This document shows positions 52,797 through 62,885 of a DNA stretch of 64,000 bases, piece by piece (the stretch's first letter is position 1; the number at the start of each line of letters is the position of its first letter). Source of the stretch: Fundidesulfovibrio putealis DSM 16056 (GTDB lineage Bacteria > Desulfobacterota > Desulfovibrionia > Desulfovibrionales > Desulfovibrionaceae); contig NZ_AUBQ01000004.1 in NCBI RefSeq assembly GCF_000429325.1, positions 310,001 through 374,000 on the forward strand, written 5' to 3'. The translations under genes and the position numbers were made by a program. The notes under the pieces were generated by a model, which saw nothing but the letters and a program-made list of their open reading frames with translations, did no database searches and was not told where the DNA came from.

Positions 52797-55601
52797 TCAT
52801 TGATCCCTGTCAAGCGGCGTGTAGGACCGGAAAAGCCCCTTGGGCGCCCAGAATCCTTTCTGCGGATCGAAGAAGACCCGCATTCCCACGCCGCCGAAGG
52901 CTTCGCGATAGTCGGCGGCGTTGCTGATCCCGCCAAAGACCCCTGCGGCAAAATAGGGAGACAGGAGCTTCAGGGCCTCGCCTTTGGCGGAATAGGCGAA
53001 TTTTGTCTCGCTCTTCCCGGAATAGTGTCCGGCGTACTCTTCAAGCTGCGCTGAGGAGAGCCCGAAGACCGACGCGCCCGCCAGGGGATACTTGGCCGCG
53101 CTGGCGGTCCGCTCGTACATGTAGCCCACCGAGCCTTCCAGATCGAACCAGTAATCCCGGCATTCGGGCGAACGCAGCCGCACGAATGGCCCGGTGATGA
53201 ACAGCAGGTCCGGACTGTAGTAGCCGCCGTTGCCGAAGGTGTAGAAGTTCAGGTTGCGGCTGTAGTGCTTGATGGTGGCGAAAACGCCCAGCGCCAGTTC
53301 GTTTTCCGCCAGCTTGAAGGTGCGCCCGGCGGACGCGTTGCCTTTCAGGCCCACGTTGTCGGCCACGTGCTCACCCCAGAGGTACTCCGCTCCGCCGCCA
53401 AGGCTCATGAACCAGTCGTCTGCCGGAGCGAACACGTACGAGCCCTGAGCGCCGCTTCGCATCACCCGGCCCCAGGTCTTCGAACTGTACGGATCGCGCT
53501 GGCCGATCCAGGACAGCATGGATTCCGTCACCGGCTTCTGGTGCAGTTGCAATTCCCAGGTGGGCGAAGAGACGTTGGCGCTGAAGGTCGGCATGACGGA
53601 CACGGGGCCGCCGATGGGGCTCGTGCCGGCAGTAAGCCGCCAGCGGTAAGGCCCTTCGATGTCCAGGGACAAGGTCGGCGTGTAGACAGTGGCCTCCGTG
53701 ATGAGCGAGTTGCGCGGAGCCACGCCCGATACGCGGGCGTAATAGGAACCGGCGTACGGATCGGCCGGGGCGCTCCCGCTGTTCAGGAAGCTGGGTGCGA
53801 CGGTCGCTCCCACTCTCCAGCCATTCTGGCTGGCCCAGGAATACCCCACGGGCGCGGTCCATTCGGTCAGTCTGGAGAAGCCACTGTCCCCGGTTTTGGA
53901 GCGCACGAAGGCTCGCACATCCACCATCTGGGTATCGGCATTGGCGCAGCAGTCGTCCGCGACGCCACCGGATTTCGCGGCTTGGGCTGCCAGGATGGGG
54001 GCGTTCTGCTCGCGATAGAACCGCGCGGCGGCCTTGTGCGATTCCGGGTTCTGGTCCGCAGCCATCCGGGCTGCGGTTTCAAAAGCCTTCACGCGCTGCC
54101 CGCTGTTGGAAAGCGACAGGACCATGGGGGAGAGAAAGCGCGAGTCGCCGGTCGCCTTGTAGCGTTCCTGGAACGCAGCGTAGGCGGTGGCGTAATCGCC
54201 TTTGCCGTAGGCCGTCCAGGCTTCGGCCTCCCGCACCTGGACGCCGTCCGGCCAGATGGCCCGCGCCTTGGCCGTAAATGCTCCGGCTGCGGCGTAGTCC
54301 TTGGCTTCCACGGCGGCAAACGCCTGCTGCACATAAGCCTGATAGGCAAGATCCTTCATCAAGGGATCATCGGTCTTGCCCGAAGCGGCCACAACGGAAA
54401 GCGCCTCGTCCGCCCGGCCCAGCTTGAGCAGGCTGTAGCCCAGCCCCAACTGCACGTCCTCGCGTTTGGGATATTGCCCGGCCAAGGTGCGGAAACTGTC
54501 GAGGGCCTTGGTGAAATCACCCTGGTTGAGGGCGTCCCAGGCCAGCATGGCGCGCGCGTCCGGGTCGGCAGGGTCGGCGTTCAGGATGGAGCGCGCCAGT
54601 TCCACTCGCGTGGCCTGGGAAACGCCCGGCCTGCCCATCTGCTTCTTGTCCAGCACCAGGGCCAGGTCACGCAGGGCCATCTGCTGGCGCGGGGTCAGGC
54701 CTCGGGCCGTCTCCTGGTAGCGGTGCAGGCTGTCGCGCACGATCTCCGGGTCCGTGATGGCTGCAAGATCGTAGAAAGCCCCCATGCGGACGCCGAAATC
54801 AAGCTTCGGACAGGACAGGAGCCGCGCGAATACCGGCTTGGCCTGGGCCTCAAGCCCCTGGCCGACCAGCCCCTGGGCAATCTTGAGATACACGTCCGCG
54901 TCGGCGCAGGCGGATAACCCGGTCGCGTGCTGCGAAAGGATGGCCTGAAGCCGCGAGGCCGACGGATTGTTCCCGGCCTGGGCAATCGCGGCACGAACGC
55001 CGCTCTCCGGGGCATCGGCAACCTGCCTGGGTGGCTCGACTGGCGCAAGCTGCGCCCACTGGGAGCGTTGGTTTTCGGGCAGCTTCTGAATGTAGCGCGC
55101 CAGGGTTTCCCTGTCGCCCTGAGCCTTCAGCACGGTCAGGAGCGCCGGGAGGGTTTCCTGCACGTTGTAGCCGGCGTCAAAAGCCTTCTGGAAGTTCTCG
55201 CGGGCCTTGGGAAGATCGCCCAGGCGAAGCGAGGCGTACCCCAGCCCGAGGCGCGCGCGCATCTGGGCGTCTGCGTTCCCGGAGGCAAGCGCCAGGGAGA
55301 AGGCCTCCTCGGCCTGCTTCCAGTCGCCTGCGCTGAAACGCTCCCAGCCCATGGAAAGGAGCTGCTCGGCGGACAGGGATACCCGCGAGGCCTGCCCGGA
55401 TTGTCCGGCCCCGCTGCGGCGGCCTTCCTGGACTGAACGCTCCACCGCCACGGGCTCCTGGGACTCCGTTCGCACCCCTGCGGATGGTTCACGGACCACG
55501 GAAGGTCCCTGCGCGCTCCGTTCCACGCTGCCCTGGGCCAGTGCGGAGGTTGCGCAGCCGAACAACATGGCTGCCAACATCAGGACGTACACGAGCTTCA
55601 T
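52797..55601 (-). CDS. bcsC: BcsC-like TPR and outer-membrane barrel protein
   Basis: The 934-residue product exports polysaccharide across the outer membrane. The hydrophobic start (V-Y-V-L-M-L-A-A-M-L-F-G-C-A-T-S) is a lipoprotein-like signal. TPR repeats span about residues 85-620 (E-R-F-S-A-G-D-W-K-Q-A-E-E-A-F, A-L-N-Q-G-D-F-T-K-A-L), then a C-terminal beta-barrel (G-G-G-A-E-Y-L-W-G-E-H to the end) that matches the BcsC C-terminal family. The ATG at 55601 overlaps the bcsZ stop (TAATG). Cellulose synthase genes bcsA and bcsB are not in the window, so the exported glucan is uncertain. Confidence 0.82.
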   Translation of the reverse strand: MKLVYVLMLAAMLFGCATSALAQGSVERSAQGPSVVREPSAGVRTESQEPVAVERSVQEGRRSGAGQSGQASRVSLSAEQLLSMGWERFSAGDWKQAEEAFSLALASGNADAQMRARLGLGYASLRLGDLPKARENFQKAFDAGYNVQETLPALLTVLKAQGDRETLARYIQKLPENQRSQWAQLAPVEPPRQVADAPESGVRAAIAQAGNNPSASRLQAILSQHATGLSACADADVYLKIAQGLVGQGLEAQAKPVFARLLSCPKLDFGVRMGAFYDLAAITDPEIVRDSLHRYQETARGLTPRQQMALRDLALVLDKKQMGRPGVSQATRVELARSILNADPADPDARAMLAWDALNQGDFTKALDSFRTLAGQYPKREDVQLGLGYSLLKLGRADEALSVVAASGKTDDPLMKDLAYQAYVQQAFAAVEAKDYAAAGAFTAKARAIWPDGVQVREAEAWTAYGKGDYATAYAAFQERYKATGDSRFLSPMVLSLSNSGQRVKAFETAARMAADQNPESHKAAARFYREQNAPILAAQAAKSGGVADDCCANADTQMVDVRAFVRSKTGDSGFSRLTEWTAPVGYSWASQNGWRVGATVAPSFLNSGSAPADPYAGSYYARVSGVAPRNSLITEATVYTPTLSLDIEGPYRWRLTAGTSPIGGPVSVMPTFSANVSSPTWELQLHQKPVTESMLSWIGQRDPYSSKTWGRVMRSGAQGSYVFAPADDWFMSLGGGAEYLWGEHVADNVGLKGNASAGRTFKLAENELALGVFATIKHYSRNLNFYTFGNGGYYSPDLLFITGPFVRLRSPECRDYWFDLEGSVGYMYERTASAAKYPLAGASVFGLSSAQLEEYAGHYSGKSETKFAYSAKGEALKLLSPYFAAGVFGGISNAADYREAFGGVGMRVFFDPQKGFWAPKGLFRSYTPLDRDQ

Positions 55602-56659
55602 TACAGACCTCGCGTTTTGGCCATCAGGAACAGAACGTAGGAATAGTAGTTCTGCTTTTCGTTGGGGAGAACGGACTCTGCCTTGCGCCACAGGTCCGAG
55701 GCGGTCTGGCCGTCGCCCAGCGTCTGCGCCGCGCGGGCCAGGATCGCGTAGAAACCGGCTGAGGCGTCACCTCCGTTCCCAACTCCCGGAGCGACCCCGA
55801 TACTGGCGGGCAACGCGCCCTTTTCCCTGAACATGTCCAGGAGCGCAGTGAACCCGGCCAGACTTTTGCGGTCCAGGTCCCAGGCCAGATACAGGGGCAC
55901 GCGGATGGCATCGTAGGAGAAGGCGCGCCCCTTCTCTCCCCAGGGAGAGAAGACGCCCTTGGCCAGAAGCACCCAGTCCGGCGGCAGCTTGAGCGGTCCG
56001 GCCAGGGATTTCGACAAGAGCTCCCGGCAGGAGGCGTGCAGCGCCCGCCAGAAGTCGGCGTCGCCGGTGCGGGCCAGGTCGTAAAAGGCCGGGAAGATGA
56101 AGTACGAGGGGTTGAAGGCCACTTCGCCCTGGTCGACGAACCCTTCACGACCAGGCAGCAGGATGGTGTAGCCGCCGGACGCGACGGTCAGGCGCGCCCG
56201 GATGGCCTGGGCGATGGCCTTCGAAGCGTCGACATACTCATGCCGCTTCCAACGCTCCCCGGCGCGAAGGAGCGTCCAGGCCAGGAAGATGTCCGCGTCG
56301 GTGGCGTTGTTCGCGTCCAGCACGCCCCAGGAACCGTCTTCGCGCCTGCCCCAGGACCATGCAAACAGCCCATCCGATTGCGACGTGGACAGATTGTTGC
56401 GGGTCCACGTCCAGACTGTGTCGAAAAGTTCAGGCTCGTCGAAGGACAGGGCCAGATACATGGTAAAGCTCTGGCCTTCGGAATGGCTCATCTGTTTATT
56501 GAAGAAATCGATGACCCGGCCATCCTTCTGGACGAAGGTCGCCTTGTAGTATGTCCATTCCGGAGGCGCATCGGCAGCCTGGATGGAATCGGGTGAGGCC
56601 AGCAAGAGCGCTGCCAGGGCGCATAATCCGGCCAGACGGGTTGCGCGGAAAAGACTCAT
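55601..56659 (-). CDS. bcsZ: GH8 endoglucanase (BcsZ-like)
   Basis: A 352-residue secreted glycosidase (signal peptide residues 1-28, cleaved near S-I-Q-A-A). GH8 marks are H-S-E-G-Q-S-F-T-M-Y-L-A-L (catalytic Glu) and N-N-A-T-D-A-D-I-F-L-A-W (catalytic Asp). BcsZ trims nascent cellulose. Immediate coupling to the BcsC-like gene implies a polysaccharide export pair. GAGG is four bases ahead of the ATG. Confidence 0.88.
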   Translation of the reverse strand: MSLFRATRLAGLCALAALLLASPDSIQAADAPPEWTYYKATFVQKDGRVIDFFNKQMSHSEGQSFTMYLALSFDEPELFDTVWTWTRNNLSTSQSDGLFAWSWGRREDGSWGVLDANNATDADIFLAWTLLRAGERWKRHEYVDASKAIAQAIRARLTVASGGYTILLPGREGFVDQGEVAFNPSYFIFPAFYDLARTGDADFWRALHASCRELLSKSLAGPLKLPPDWVLLAKGVFSPWGEKGRAFSYDAIRVPLYLAWDLDRKSLAGFTALLDMFREKGALPASIGVAPGVGNGGDASAGFYAILARAAQTLGDGQTASDLWRKAESVLPNEKQNYYSYVLFLMAKTRGL

Positions 56660-57041
56660 GACACCTCATTGGCGAATGTCGCGTTGCTGCCGCAGGGAAG
56701 GCAGCCGGATGCAATCCATTCGAACGGCCCAGGCACATTGAGAACCGCTTTATACATGCTCTGTCAAGTGTCAATGACGCGATTTGTTTTAATTTGTCAT
56801 TGAACATCTTGGCCAGCCATAATGGCTGTTCCAAAATCAGCACAAAATTCCTGACGCGAGGCGACCCGTTGCCTCGGATAATCCCCATCGCAAAGCCGTA
56901 CGGCTCATGTCGACGCGCGCCGATAGCCTGAAGAAATGCGACGGTCCGGCCCGACACGGCAGGTAATCTTCGTAATTTTGTCATGCAGAAGGAGGAAAAG
57001 TGCGCTAGAGTTCTCCAACGTTTGAATACTGGAGGCTGAAC
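56660..57041. other. 382-base region ahead of bcsZ
   Basis: It separates two divergent genes and is AT-richer than its surroundings. It holds an inverted repeat (56769-56806) and the amphi-Trp gene's leader with GGAGG. No other gene is supported. Confidence 0.5.
56769..56806. promoter_or_regulatory. Inverted repeat 110 bases ahead of bcsZ
   Basis: TGTCAATGAC (56769-56778) and GTCATTGAACA (56796-56806) form nine pairs after one bulge, with an AT-rich spacer. It could be an operator for a dimeric regulator acting on bcsZ, or a stem in its leader. Confidence 0.4.
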
Positions 57042-57278
57042 ATGGGAGAGAAAACCGTTCTCATGGATGTTGAGGAGACCGTCCTGCGCTACGACGCGGC
57101 CGTCATGCTGAGGAAAATCGCGGACGACCTGGCTCAGGGCAAGCTGGTGACGCCCGACGGCGAAGTGGAAGTGGGCGGGCAGATCGAAGTGGAGTGCAAA
57201 GGCAAGATCAAAGCCAAGGAAAACGGCCAGAAGGGTTCCATCAAAATAGAATTGTCCTGGTGCGTCCCGACCGCCTAG
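57042..57278 (+). CDS. Amphi-Trp domain protein
   Basis: A 78-residue protein of the small amphi-Trp family: residues 18-33 form an amphipathic helix (A-A-V-M-L-R-K-I-A-D-D-L-A-Q-G), and the C-terminal strand E-V-E-C-K-G-K-I and I-E-L-S-W ends with the conserved Trp. Function unknown. GGAGG lies nine bases ahead of the ATG. Confidence 0.72.
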   Translation: MGEKTVLMDVEETVLRYDAAVMLRKIADDLAQGKLVTPDGEVEVGGQIEVECKGKIKAKENGQKGSIKIELSWCVPTA

Positions 57279-57315
57279 CCTTGCGGACTGGATGACCAGT
57301 TCCCGTTTGTCCACC

Positions 57316-57352
57316 GGTCCGTGCCGCAAGGCACGGGCCGCTGTTGTTTTGG
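57316..57352 (+). terminator. Terminator of the amphi-Trp gene
   Basis: CCGTGCC and GGCACGG pair perfectly around a GCAA tetraloop, 41 bases after the stop, and a TTGTTTT run follows on the + strand. Confidence 0.6.
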
Positions 57353-57374
57353 AAGAAGGCGCCTTGCCGCCCTG

Positions 57375-57791
57375 CTACGCGTCCGTGCGGTTGGCCGCCA
57401 GCCAGTCGAAGAATTCCCGGTCCTGCACCTTGACGTGCTTCACCAGCCAGACCAGCAGGAAGCGCAGCAGATCAAGCGATGTCCACTCGCTGTCGATGAG
57501 GGCCTCGCCGCCGAACATGCTGGTCTTTTGCAGAAATTCGCCGTGCAGACATTGATGCTGGGCAAGCTTCGGCCATCCGGCCCTGGCCATGAAATGCTCC
57601 TCGGCGGCGAAGTGTGAAGCCGCGTAGCTCTTCATGCCCTGCAACGCGTCCAGCACCCCCTGGCCGAACTCACCCTTGGAAACGCGCCTGTCCAGTTCGA
57701 GGATCATGTCGAAAAGTGCCCTGTGCTGCTTGTCGGTGAGGTCATGCCCCAAATTCAGGCTCGGATCCCATTCGGCAGGCGCATTGATCAT
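57375..57791 (-). CDS. Bacteriohemerythrin
   Basis: The 138-residue product binds O2 at a di-iron site. Ligands are spaced as usual: H-D (residue about 16), H at D-L-T-D-K-Q-H, H-x-x-x-E in H-F-A-A-E-E-H-F, H-Q-C-L-H, and H-V-K-V-Q-D-R. It begins inside the preceding gene (four-base overlap). In anaerobes it is thought to carry or sense oxygen. Confidence 0.92.
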   Translation of the reverse strand: MINAPAEWDPSLNLGHDLTDKQHRALFDMILELDRRVSKGEFGQGVLDALQGMKSYAASHFAAEEHFMARAGWPKLAQHQCLHGEFLQKTSMFGGEALIDSEWTSLDLLRFLLVWLVKHVKVQDREFFDWLAANRTDA

Positions 57792-58201
57792 TTATGAGCT
57801 CTCCTGAGTTCCTTGATGAACGTGTTCACGTTCTTGTCGCCTTTGATCTGGCGGGCAACCACCCAGGTCCCCCAGAAAATCGGGATGTTTCGATTGGCGG
57901 CGTCTTCATAGAACGTATCCAGGCCGGTCGCGAGCTGTGCGGTGGTCACGTTGTCCATGTATTTCGCGGTCTGCGCCATGATGCTTTCGATCACGTCGGA
58001 ACAAACCGAATAGTTCTCACGGATTACAATGTGGATGAGGCTTTCGGAAAGGGCCATGCCGTCGAACAGCCCCAGCAGGATGTCCAGCTTTTCGGTTTCG
58101 GGGATGGCACGCCAATAGTGCCCGTCGCGCTTGTCTTGCGCACTGAGCGGCTGGATCAGCGCCGACAGCAGGACCAGCACGAACGTCGAGCATAGGACCA
58201 T
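57788..58201 (-). CDS. Small secreted protein of unknown function
   Basis: A 137-residue product with a signal peptide (M-V-L-C-S-T-F-V-L-V-L-L-S-A-L, cleavage after Q-P-L-S-A). Its mature part has a helical shape and a motif Y-W-R-A-I-P-E-T-E-K-L-D. No known family. The ATG at 58201 was preferred because the frame opens much farther left without a better site. It overlaps the hemerythrin start by four bases. Confidence 0.55.
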   Translation of the reverse strand: MVLCSTFVLVLLSALIQPLSAQDKRDGHYWRAIPETEKLDILLGLFDGMALSESLIHIVIRENYSVCSDVIESIMAQTAKYMDNVTTAQLATGLDTFYEDAANRNIPIFWGTWVVARQIKGDKNVNTFIKELRRAHK

Positions 58202-58298
58202 GCGCCGAATTACAAGCGCGATACCGCTTCGAGGACAGGCGCTATGCGCCACCGCCACATTCGTCACCGTCACCCCTCCAACATCGAACTCTATATAG

Positions 58299-58337
58299 AA
58301 AAAGGCCGTGCCCCCGTCCAGGGGCACGGCCTTTTTT
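58299..58337. terminator. Bidirectional terminator downstream of ilvC
   Basis: AAAAAGGCCGTGCCCC pairs perfectly with GGGGCACGGCCTTTTT, seven-base loop. On the minus strand the stem is followed by T residues, 18 bases after the ilvC stop. Confidence 0.9.
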
Positions 58338-58354
58338 TAAGGCATTTCGGCGAA

Positions 58355-59485
<1,131 letters not shown>

Positions 59486-59965
59486 CTACTGCATGGAGCG
59501 GCGCATGGCCACCGCGCCGGTGCGCGCGATCTCTTTTATGCCGAAGCGCTGCATCAGGTTGATGAGCGCGGTCAGCTTGTCCTGCGTGCCGGTGATCTCG
59601 ATGGTCAGCTCGTCGAAGCCCACGTCCACCACCTTGCAACGGAACACGTCCACGATGCGCAGTATTTCCGCGCGCTTGCCCTCTTCTGCGGACACCTTGA
59701 GGAGCATCATCTCGCGTTCGACGTTCTTCACCTCGGTCAGGTCCACGACCTTGATCACGGTGACCAGCTTGCGAAGCTGCTTAATTATCTGTTCTATGAT
59801 CTGCTCATCCCCAGTGGTGGAGATGGTCATGATGGACACCCCTTCCTCGAGGGTGGGGGCCACGTTCAGGGTCTCGATGTTGAAGCCTCTGCCGGAAAAC
59901 AGGCCCGAAACGCGCGAGAGGACGCCCGGCTCGTTTTCCACGAGAATGGAGAGAATGTGGCGCAC
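59486..59965 (-). CDS. ilvN: Acetolactate synthase small subunit
   Basis: The 159-residue regulatory subunit begins with an ACT domain (H-I-L-S-I-L-V-E-N-E-P-G-V-L-S-R-V) that binds valine for feedback control. Start is GTG with AAGGAGG six bases upstream. Length matches IlvH/IlvN of the long type. Follows ilvB by ten bases. Confidence 0.94.
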   Translation of the reverse strand: MRHILSILVENEPGVLSRVSGLFSGRGFNIETLNVAPTLEEGVSIMTISTTGDEQIIEQIIKQLRKLVTVIKVVDLTEVKNVEREMMLLKVSAEEGKRAEILRIVDVFRCKVVDVGFDELTIEITGTQDKLTALINLMQRFGIKEIARTGAVAMRRSMQ

Positions 59966-59975
59966 GGCGTCCTCC

Positions 59976-61676
59976 TTAAACCAGGATCATTTCAGTGAGG
60001 GATTTGCCGGCAGGGACCATGGGATAGACGTTCTCCTCAGGGTCCACGACCACATCCACAATGCAGGGCTTGGGCGTCGCGAAAGCCTCTTTGAGCGTGG
60101 CTTCCAGGTCCTTGGCCTGCGTGACGCGGAAACCCGCCGCGCCGTAGGCCTCGGCCAGCTTCACGAAGTCCGGGGCAACGTCCATGCAGGTGTTGCAGTA
60201 GTTCTTCTCGTAGAAGAGTTCCTGCCACTGGCGCACCATGCCCAGGTAGCCGTTGTTCAGGATGACGATCTTCACGGGCAGGTTGTAGCACACGGCAGTG
60301 GCCAGCTCCTGGATGCACATCTGGATGGAGCCGTCGCCCGCCACGTCTATGACCAGCTTCTCCGGGAAGGCCGCCTGCGCGCCTATGGCCGCAGGGAAGC
60401 CGTAGCCCATGGTGCCAAGTCCCCCCGACGTCAGCAGGGTCCGGGGCTTTTTGTAGTTGAAGAACTGGGCGGCCCACATCTGGTTCTGCCCCACCTCGGT
60501 GGCGATGATACAGTCGCCCTTGGTGATCTTGTACAGGGCTTCCACCACGGACTGGGGCTTTATCATGCCGCCCTTGGCAGCAGGCTTGTACTTGAGCGGA
60601 TGCTTGGCCTTCCATTCGGCGGTCTGCTCAAGCCACTTGGTCTTTGGCGGACACCCCTCGCCCTCTTCCACGATGGCCGCCATCTCCTTGTTGAGGGCTT
60701 CCATGAACAGGCGGCAGTCGGCCACGATGGGCACATGCACGTGCACGTTCTTCTGGATGGAGGTGGGGTCGATGTCGATGTGGACCATGGTGGCCTTGGT
60801 GGCGAACTCCGAGAGCTTGCCGGTGACCCGGTCGTCGAAGCGCGCCCCCACCGCCAGGATGAGGTCCGCGTTGGATATCGAGTGGTTGGCCGCGTAGGTG
60901 CCGTGCATGCCGAGCATGCCGAGCCACATGGGGTCGTCGCCAGGGAAGCAGCCCAGGCCCATGAGCGTGGCCGTAACCGGGACGCCGTAGGTCTGGGCCA
61001 GCTTGGTGACTTCCTTGGACGCGCCGGAGCTTATGACGCCGCCTCCGGCATAGATGACGGGATGCTTGGACTTGCAGAGCAGCTCAGCAACCTTGCGCAC
61101 CTGCTTGACGTTGGGATCGTAGTGCGGGTTGTAACCCCGCATGGAGACCTTTTTGGGATAGCTGTAGGTGCACTTTTGCTGCTGGAGATCCTTGGGCAGG
61201 TCGATGAGCACAGGCCCGGGGCGGCCTGACTGGGCAAGGAAGAAGGCTTCCTTGATGGTCTTGGCCAGCTTGGTGATGTCCTTCACCAGGTAGTTGTGCT
61301 TGGTGCAGGGCCGGGTGATGCCCACGATGTCCACTTCCTGGAAGGCGTCGTTGCCGATGAGCGGCGTGGGCACCTGCCCGGTGATGATCACCACGGGGAT
61401 GGAATCCATGTAGGCCGTGGCGATGCCCGTGACGGTATTTGTGGCGCCGGGACCCGACGTTACCAGGCATACCCCTACCTTGCCCGTGGCGCGCGCATAG
61501 CCGTCGGCCATGTGGATAGCGCCTTGCTCATGGCGTACCAGCACGTGCTTCAAGTTGGGATAGTTGGGGATCTGGTGGTAAATGTCTATCACCGCGCCCC
61601 CGGGGAAGCCGAAAAGAACGTCCACTCCCTCGCGTCCCAAGGACTCGAGGAGTATCTGGGCCCCGGTCAGTTCCAT
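59976..61676 (-). CDS. ilvB: Acetolactate synthase large subunit
   Basis: The 566-residue TPP enzyme condenses two pyruvates. N-terminal G-F-P-G-G-A-V-I-D-I-Y, catalytic Glu in V-R-H-E-Q-G-A, the FAD region, and the TPP motif G-D-G-S-I-Q-M-C-I-Q-E-L are in place. The ATG overlaps the end of the DUF465 gene. No leader peptide is visible, so control is probably not by classical attenuation. Confidence 0.95.
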   Translation of the reverse strand: MELTGAQILLESLGREGVDVLFGFPGGAVIDIYHQIPNYPNLKHVLVRHEQGAIHMADGYARATGKVGVCLVTSGPGATNTVTGIATAYMDSIPVVIITGQVPTPLIGNDAFQEVDIVGITRPCTKHNYLVKDITKLAKTIKEAFFLAQSGRPGPVLIDLPKDLQQQKCTYSYPKKVSMRGYNPHYDPNVKQVRKVAELLCKSKHPVIYAGGGVISSGASKEVTKLAQTYGVPVTATLMGLGCFPGDDPMWLGMLGMHGTYAANHSISNADLILAVGARFDDRVTGKLSEFATKATMVHIDIDPTSIQKNVHVHVPIVADCRLFMEALNKEMAAIVEEGEGCPPKTKWLEQTAEWKAKHPLKYKPAAKGGMIKPQSVVEALYKITKGDCIIATEVGQNQMWAAQFFNYKKPRTLLTSGGLGTMGYGFPAAIGAQAAFPEKLVIDVAGDGSIQMCIQELATAVCYNLPVKIVILNNGYLGMVRQWQELFYEKNYCNTCMDVAPDFVKLAEAYGAAGFRVTQAKDLEATLKEAFATPKPCIVDVVVDPEENVYPMVPAGKSLTEMILV

Positions 61677-61679
61677 AAA

Positions 61680-61913
61680 TTAATTAGCCTCCGCCTGACG
61701 GTATTTATCCAGGATGGTTTGGATACGGGTTTTGCCTGCCAGCTTCTTTTTCTTGAGTTCCTTGATTTCCAGGTCCTCGGTGGCATTGAGGAAAGATTTG
61801 CCTTCCAGCTTGTCGATAAGCTTGTCGAAGGCCACGTGTTCGCTGTAAAGCGCCCTGAGCTCCACGTCCGACTCGCTGTGCTTGGCGATAAGCTCCAGAT
61901 CGCGACTGTCCAT
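61680..61913 (-). CDS. DUF465 (YdcH-like) small protein
   Basis: A 77-residue helical, highly charged protein with the typical H-x-x-F-D-x-L-x-D-K-L core (H-V-A-F-D-K-L-I-D-K-L-E) and K-K-K-L-A-G-K-T end. Function unknown. AGGAGG is nine bases ahead of the start. Ends next to ilvB and is probably cotranscribed. Confidence 0.8.
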   Translation of the reverse strand: MDSRDLELIAKHSESDVELRALYSEHVAFDKLIDKLEGKSFLNATEDLEIKELKKKKLAGKTRIQTILDKYRQAEAN

Positions 61914-61934
61914 GGCCGTTGCCTCCTGTTAAGG

Positions 61935-62249
61935 TTACTCCGAATCCTCCATTGCCTGTTCCATTGCGCCCCATCCGGGCGTGTAGCCCGATGATACGCG
62001 TATCGTCTTTTTCCTGCCGGTCTGGCCAGCGGAAATTTCCAGGGCGCTTCTGGGAAGCCCCCAATACTTCGAGAGAAAGAGCACCAGCGCCGCATTGGCC
62101 TTGTTGTCCACGGCGGGGGCGCGCAGCTTCAGTTTGAGCCTGCCGTCCACCACGCCAAGGGCGGCGTCCTGTTTGGCCCCCGGCTGCACCCACACCCGGA
62201 CGCGGTATCCGCCGTCCTTGGCCGCCTCGGCATAGGACGGAGTGTCCAT
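61935..62249 (-). CDS. DUF167/YggU family protein
   Basis: A 104-residue protein: V-W-V-Q-P-G-A-K-Q-D near the start and L-K-L-K-L-R-A-P-A-V-D-N-K-A-N-A-A-L-V are the YggU hallmarks. Function unknown, though it is widely conserved. The ribosome binding site is poor. Confidence 0.85.
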   Translation of the reverse strand: MDTPSYAEAAKDGGYRVRVWVQPGAKQDAALGVVDGRLKLKLRAPAVDNKANAALVLFLSKYWGLPRSALEISAGQTGRKKTIRVSSGYTPGWGAMEQAMEDSE

Positions 62250-62353
62250 GGCCTAGTGCCGCGCCCTCAAAATTCGTTCATACTGCATATAAGCCTAACC
62301 AAAGAGAATTATAAACCCGTGAAAACATACTCATGTCTTTCAAAGACGTTACG

Positions 62354-62872
62354 CTATTCCCGCCCTTCGACGAAGGTGAACTCCCCGTCGGACTGGCCCG
62401 AAGCCGAAGAGGTCTCGGAGGACTCCAGCAGCCGGAAATGGTCTTCGAGGAGCTTTCGCAGCTCCTGCTCGAAGGCTTCGCGCTGGGCGCGCATCTCGGC
62501 GATTTCCTCGAAGATGCGGGCCTTCATGAGGTTGGCGTCGGCTTTTATACGCGCGGCCTCCAGGCGGGCGTCCTCGAGAATGCGCTGCGCGTCGCGCCGG
62601 GCGTTGCCGTGGATTTCCTCCACGATCTTGCGTCCGGCGGCCAGGGTGCCGCGCATGTCCGAAGCTGGCTGGGAGAGGGCAGGGTCCGGGCTGCGCGAAG
62701 CCTGCACGCGTTCGAGCTCCACCAGACGCTCCATGAGCCTGCGGTTCTCGTCGGCGGCCTCGCCCAGCGCCTCGGCGGCGTCGTGCATGACCAGGTCCAC
62801 CTCTTCGGTGCAGTACCCGCGCATGCAGCGGTTGAATTTCTTTCCCAGGAGGTCGATCTTGGAGACCGTCAC
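62354..62872 (-). CDS. DivIVA-like septum/polar protein
   Basis: A 172-residue coiled-coil protein. N-terminal V-S-K-I-D-L-L-G-K-K-F-N-R-C-M-R-G-Y-C-T-E-E-V-D resembles the DivIVA membrane-binding head I-x-x-K-x-F-x-x-x-x-R-G-Y-x-x-x-E-V-D. A long coiled coil follows. The start is GTG with GGGAG nearby. It follows yggT by 13 bases, a common pairing. Confidence 0.85.
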   Translation of the reverse strand: MTVSKIDLLGKKFNRCMRGYCTEEVDLVMHDAAEALGEAADENRRLMERLVELERVQASRSPDPALSQPASDMRGTLAAGRKIVEEIHGNARRDAQRILEDARLEAARIKADANLMKARIFEEIAEMRAQREAFEQELRKLLEDHFRLLESSETSSASGQSDGEFTFVEGRE

Positions 62873-62885
62873 GCAGTTCTCCCGG

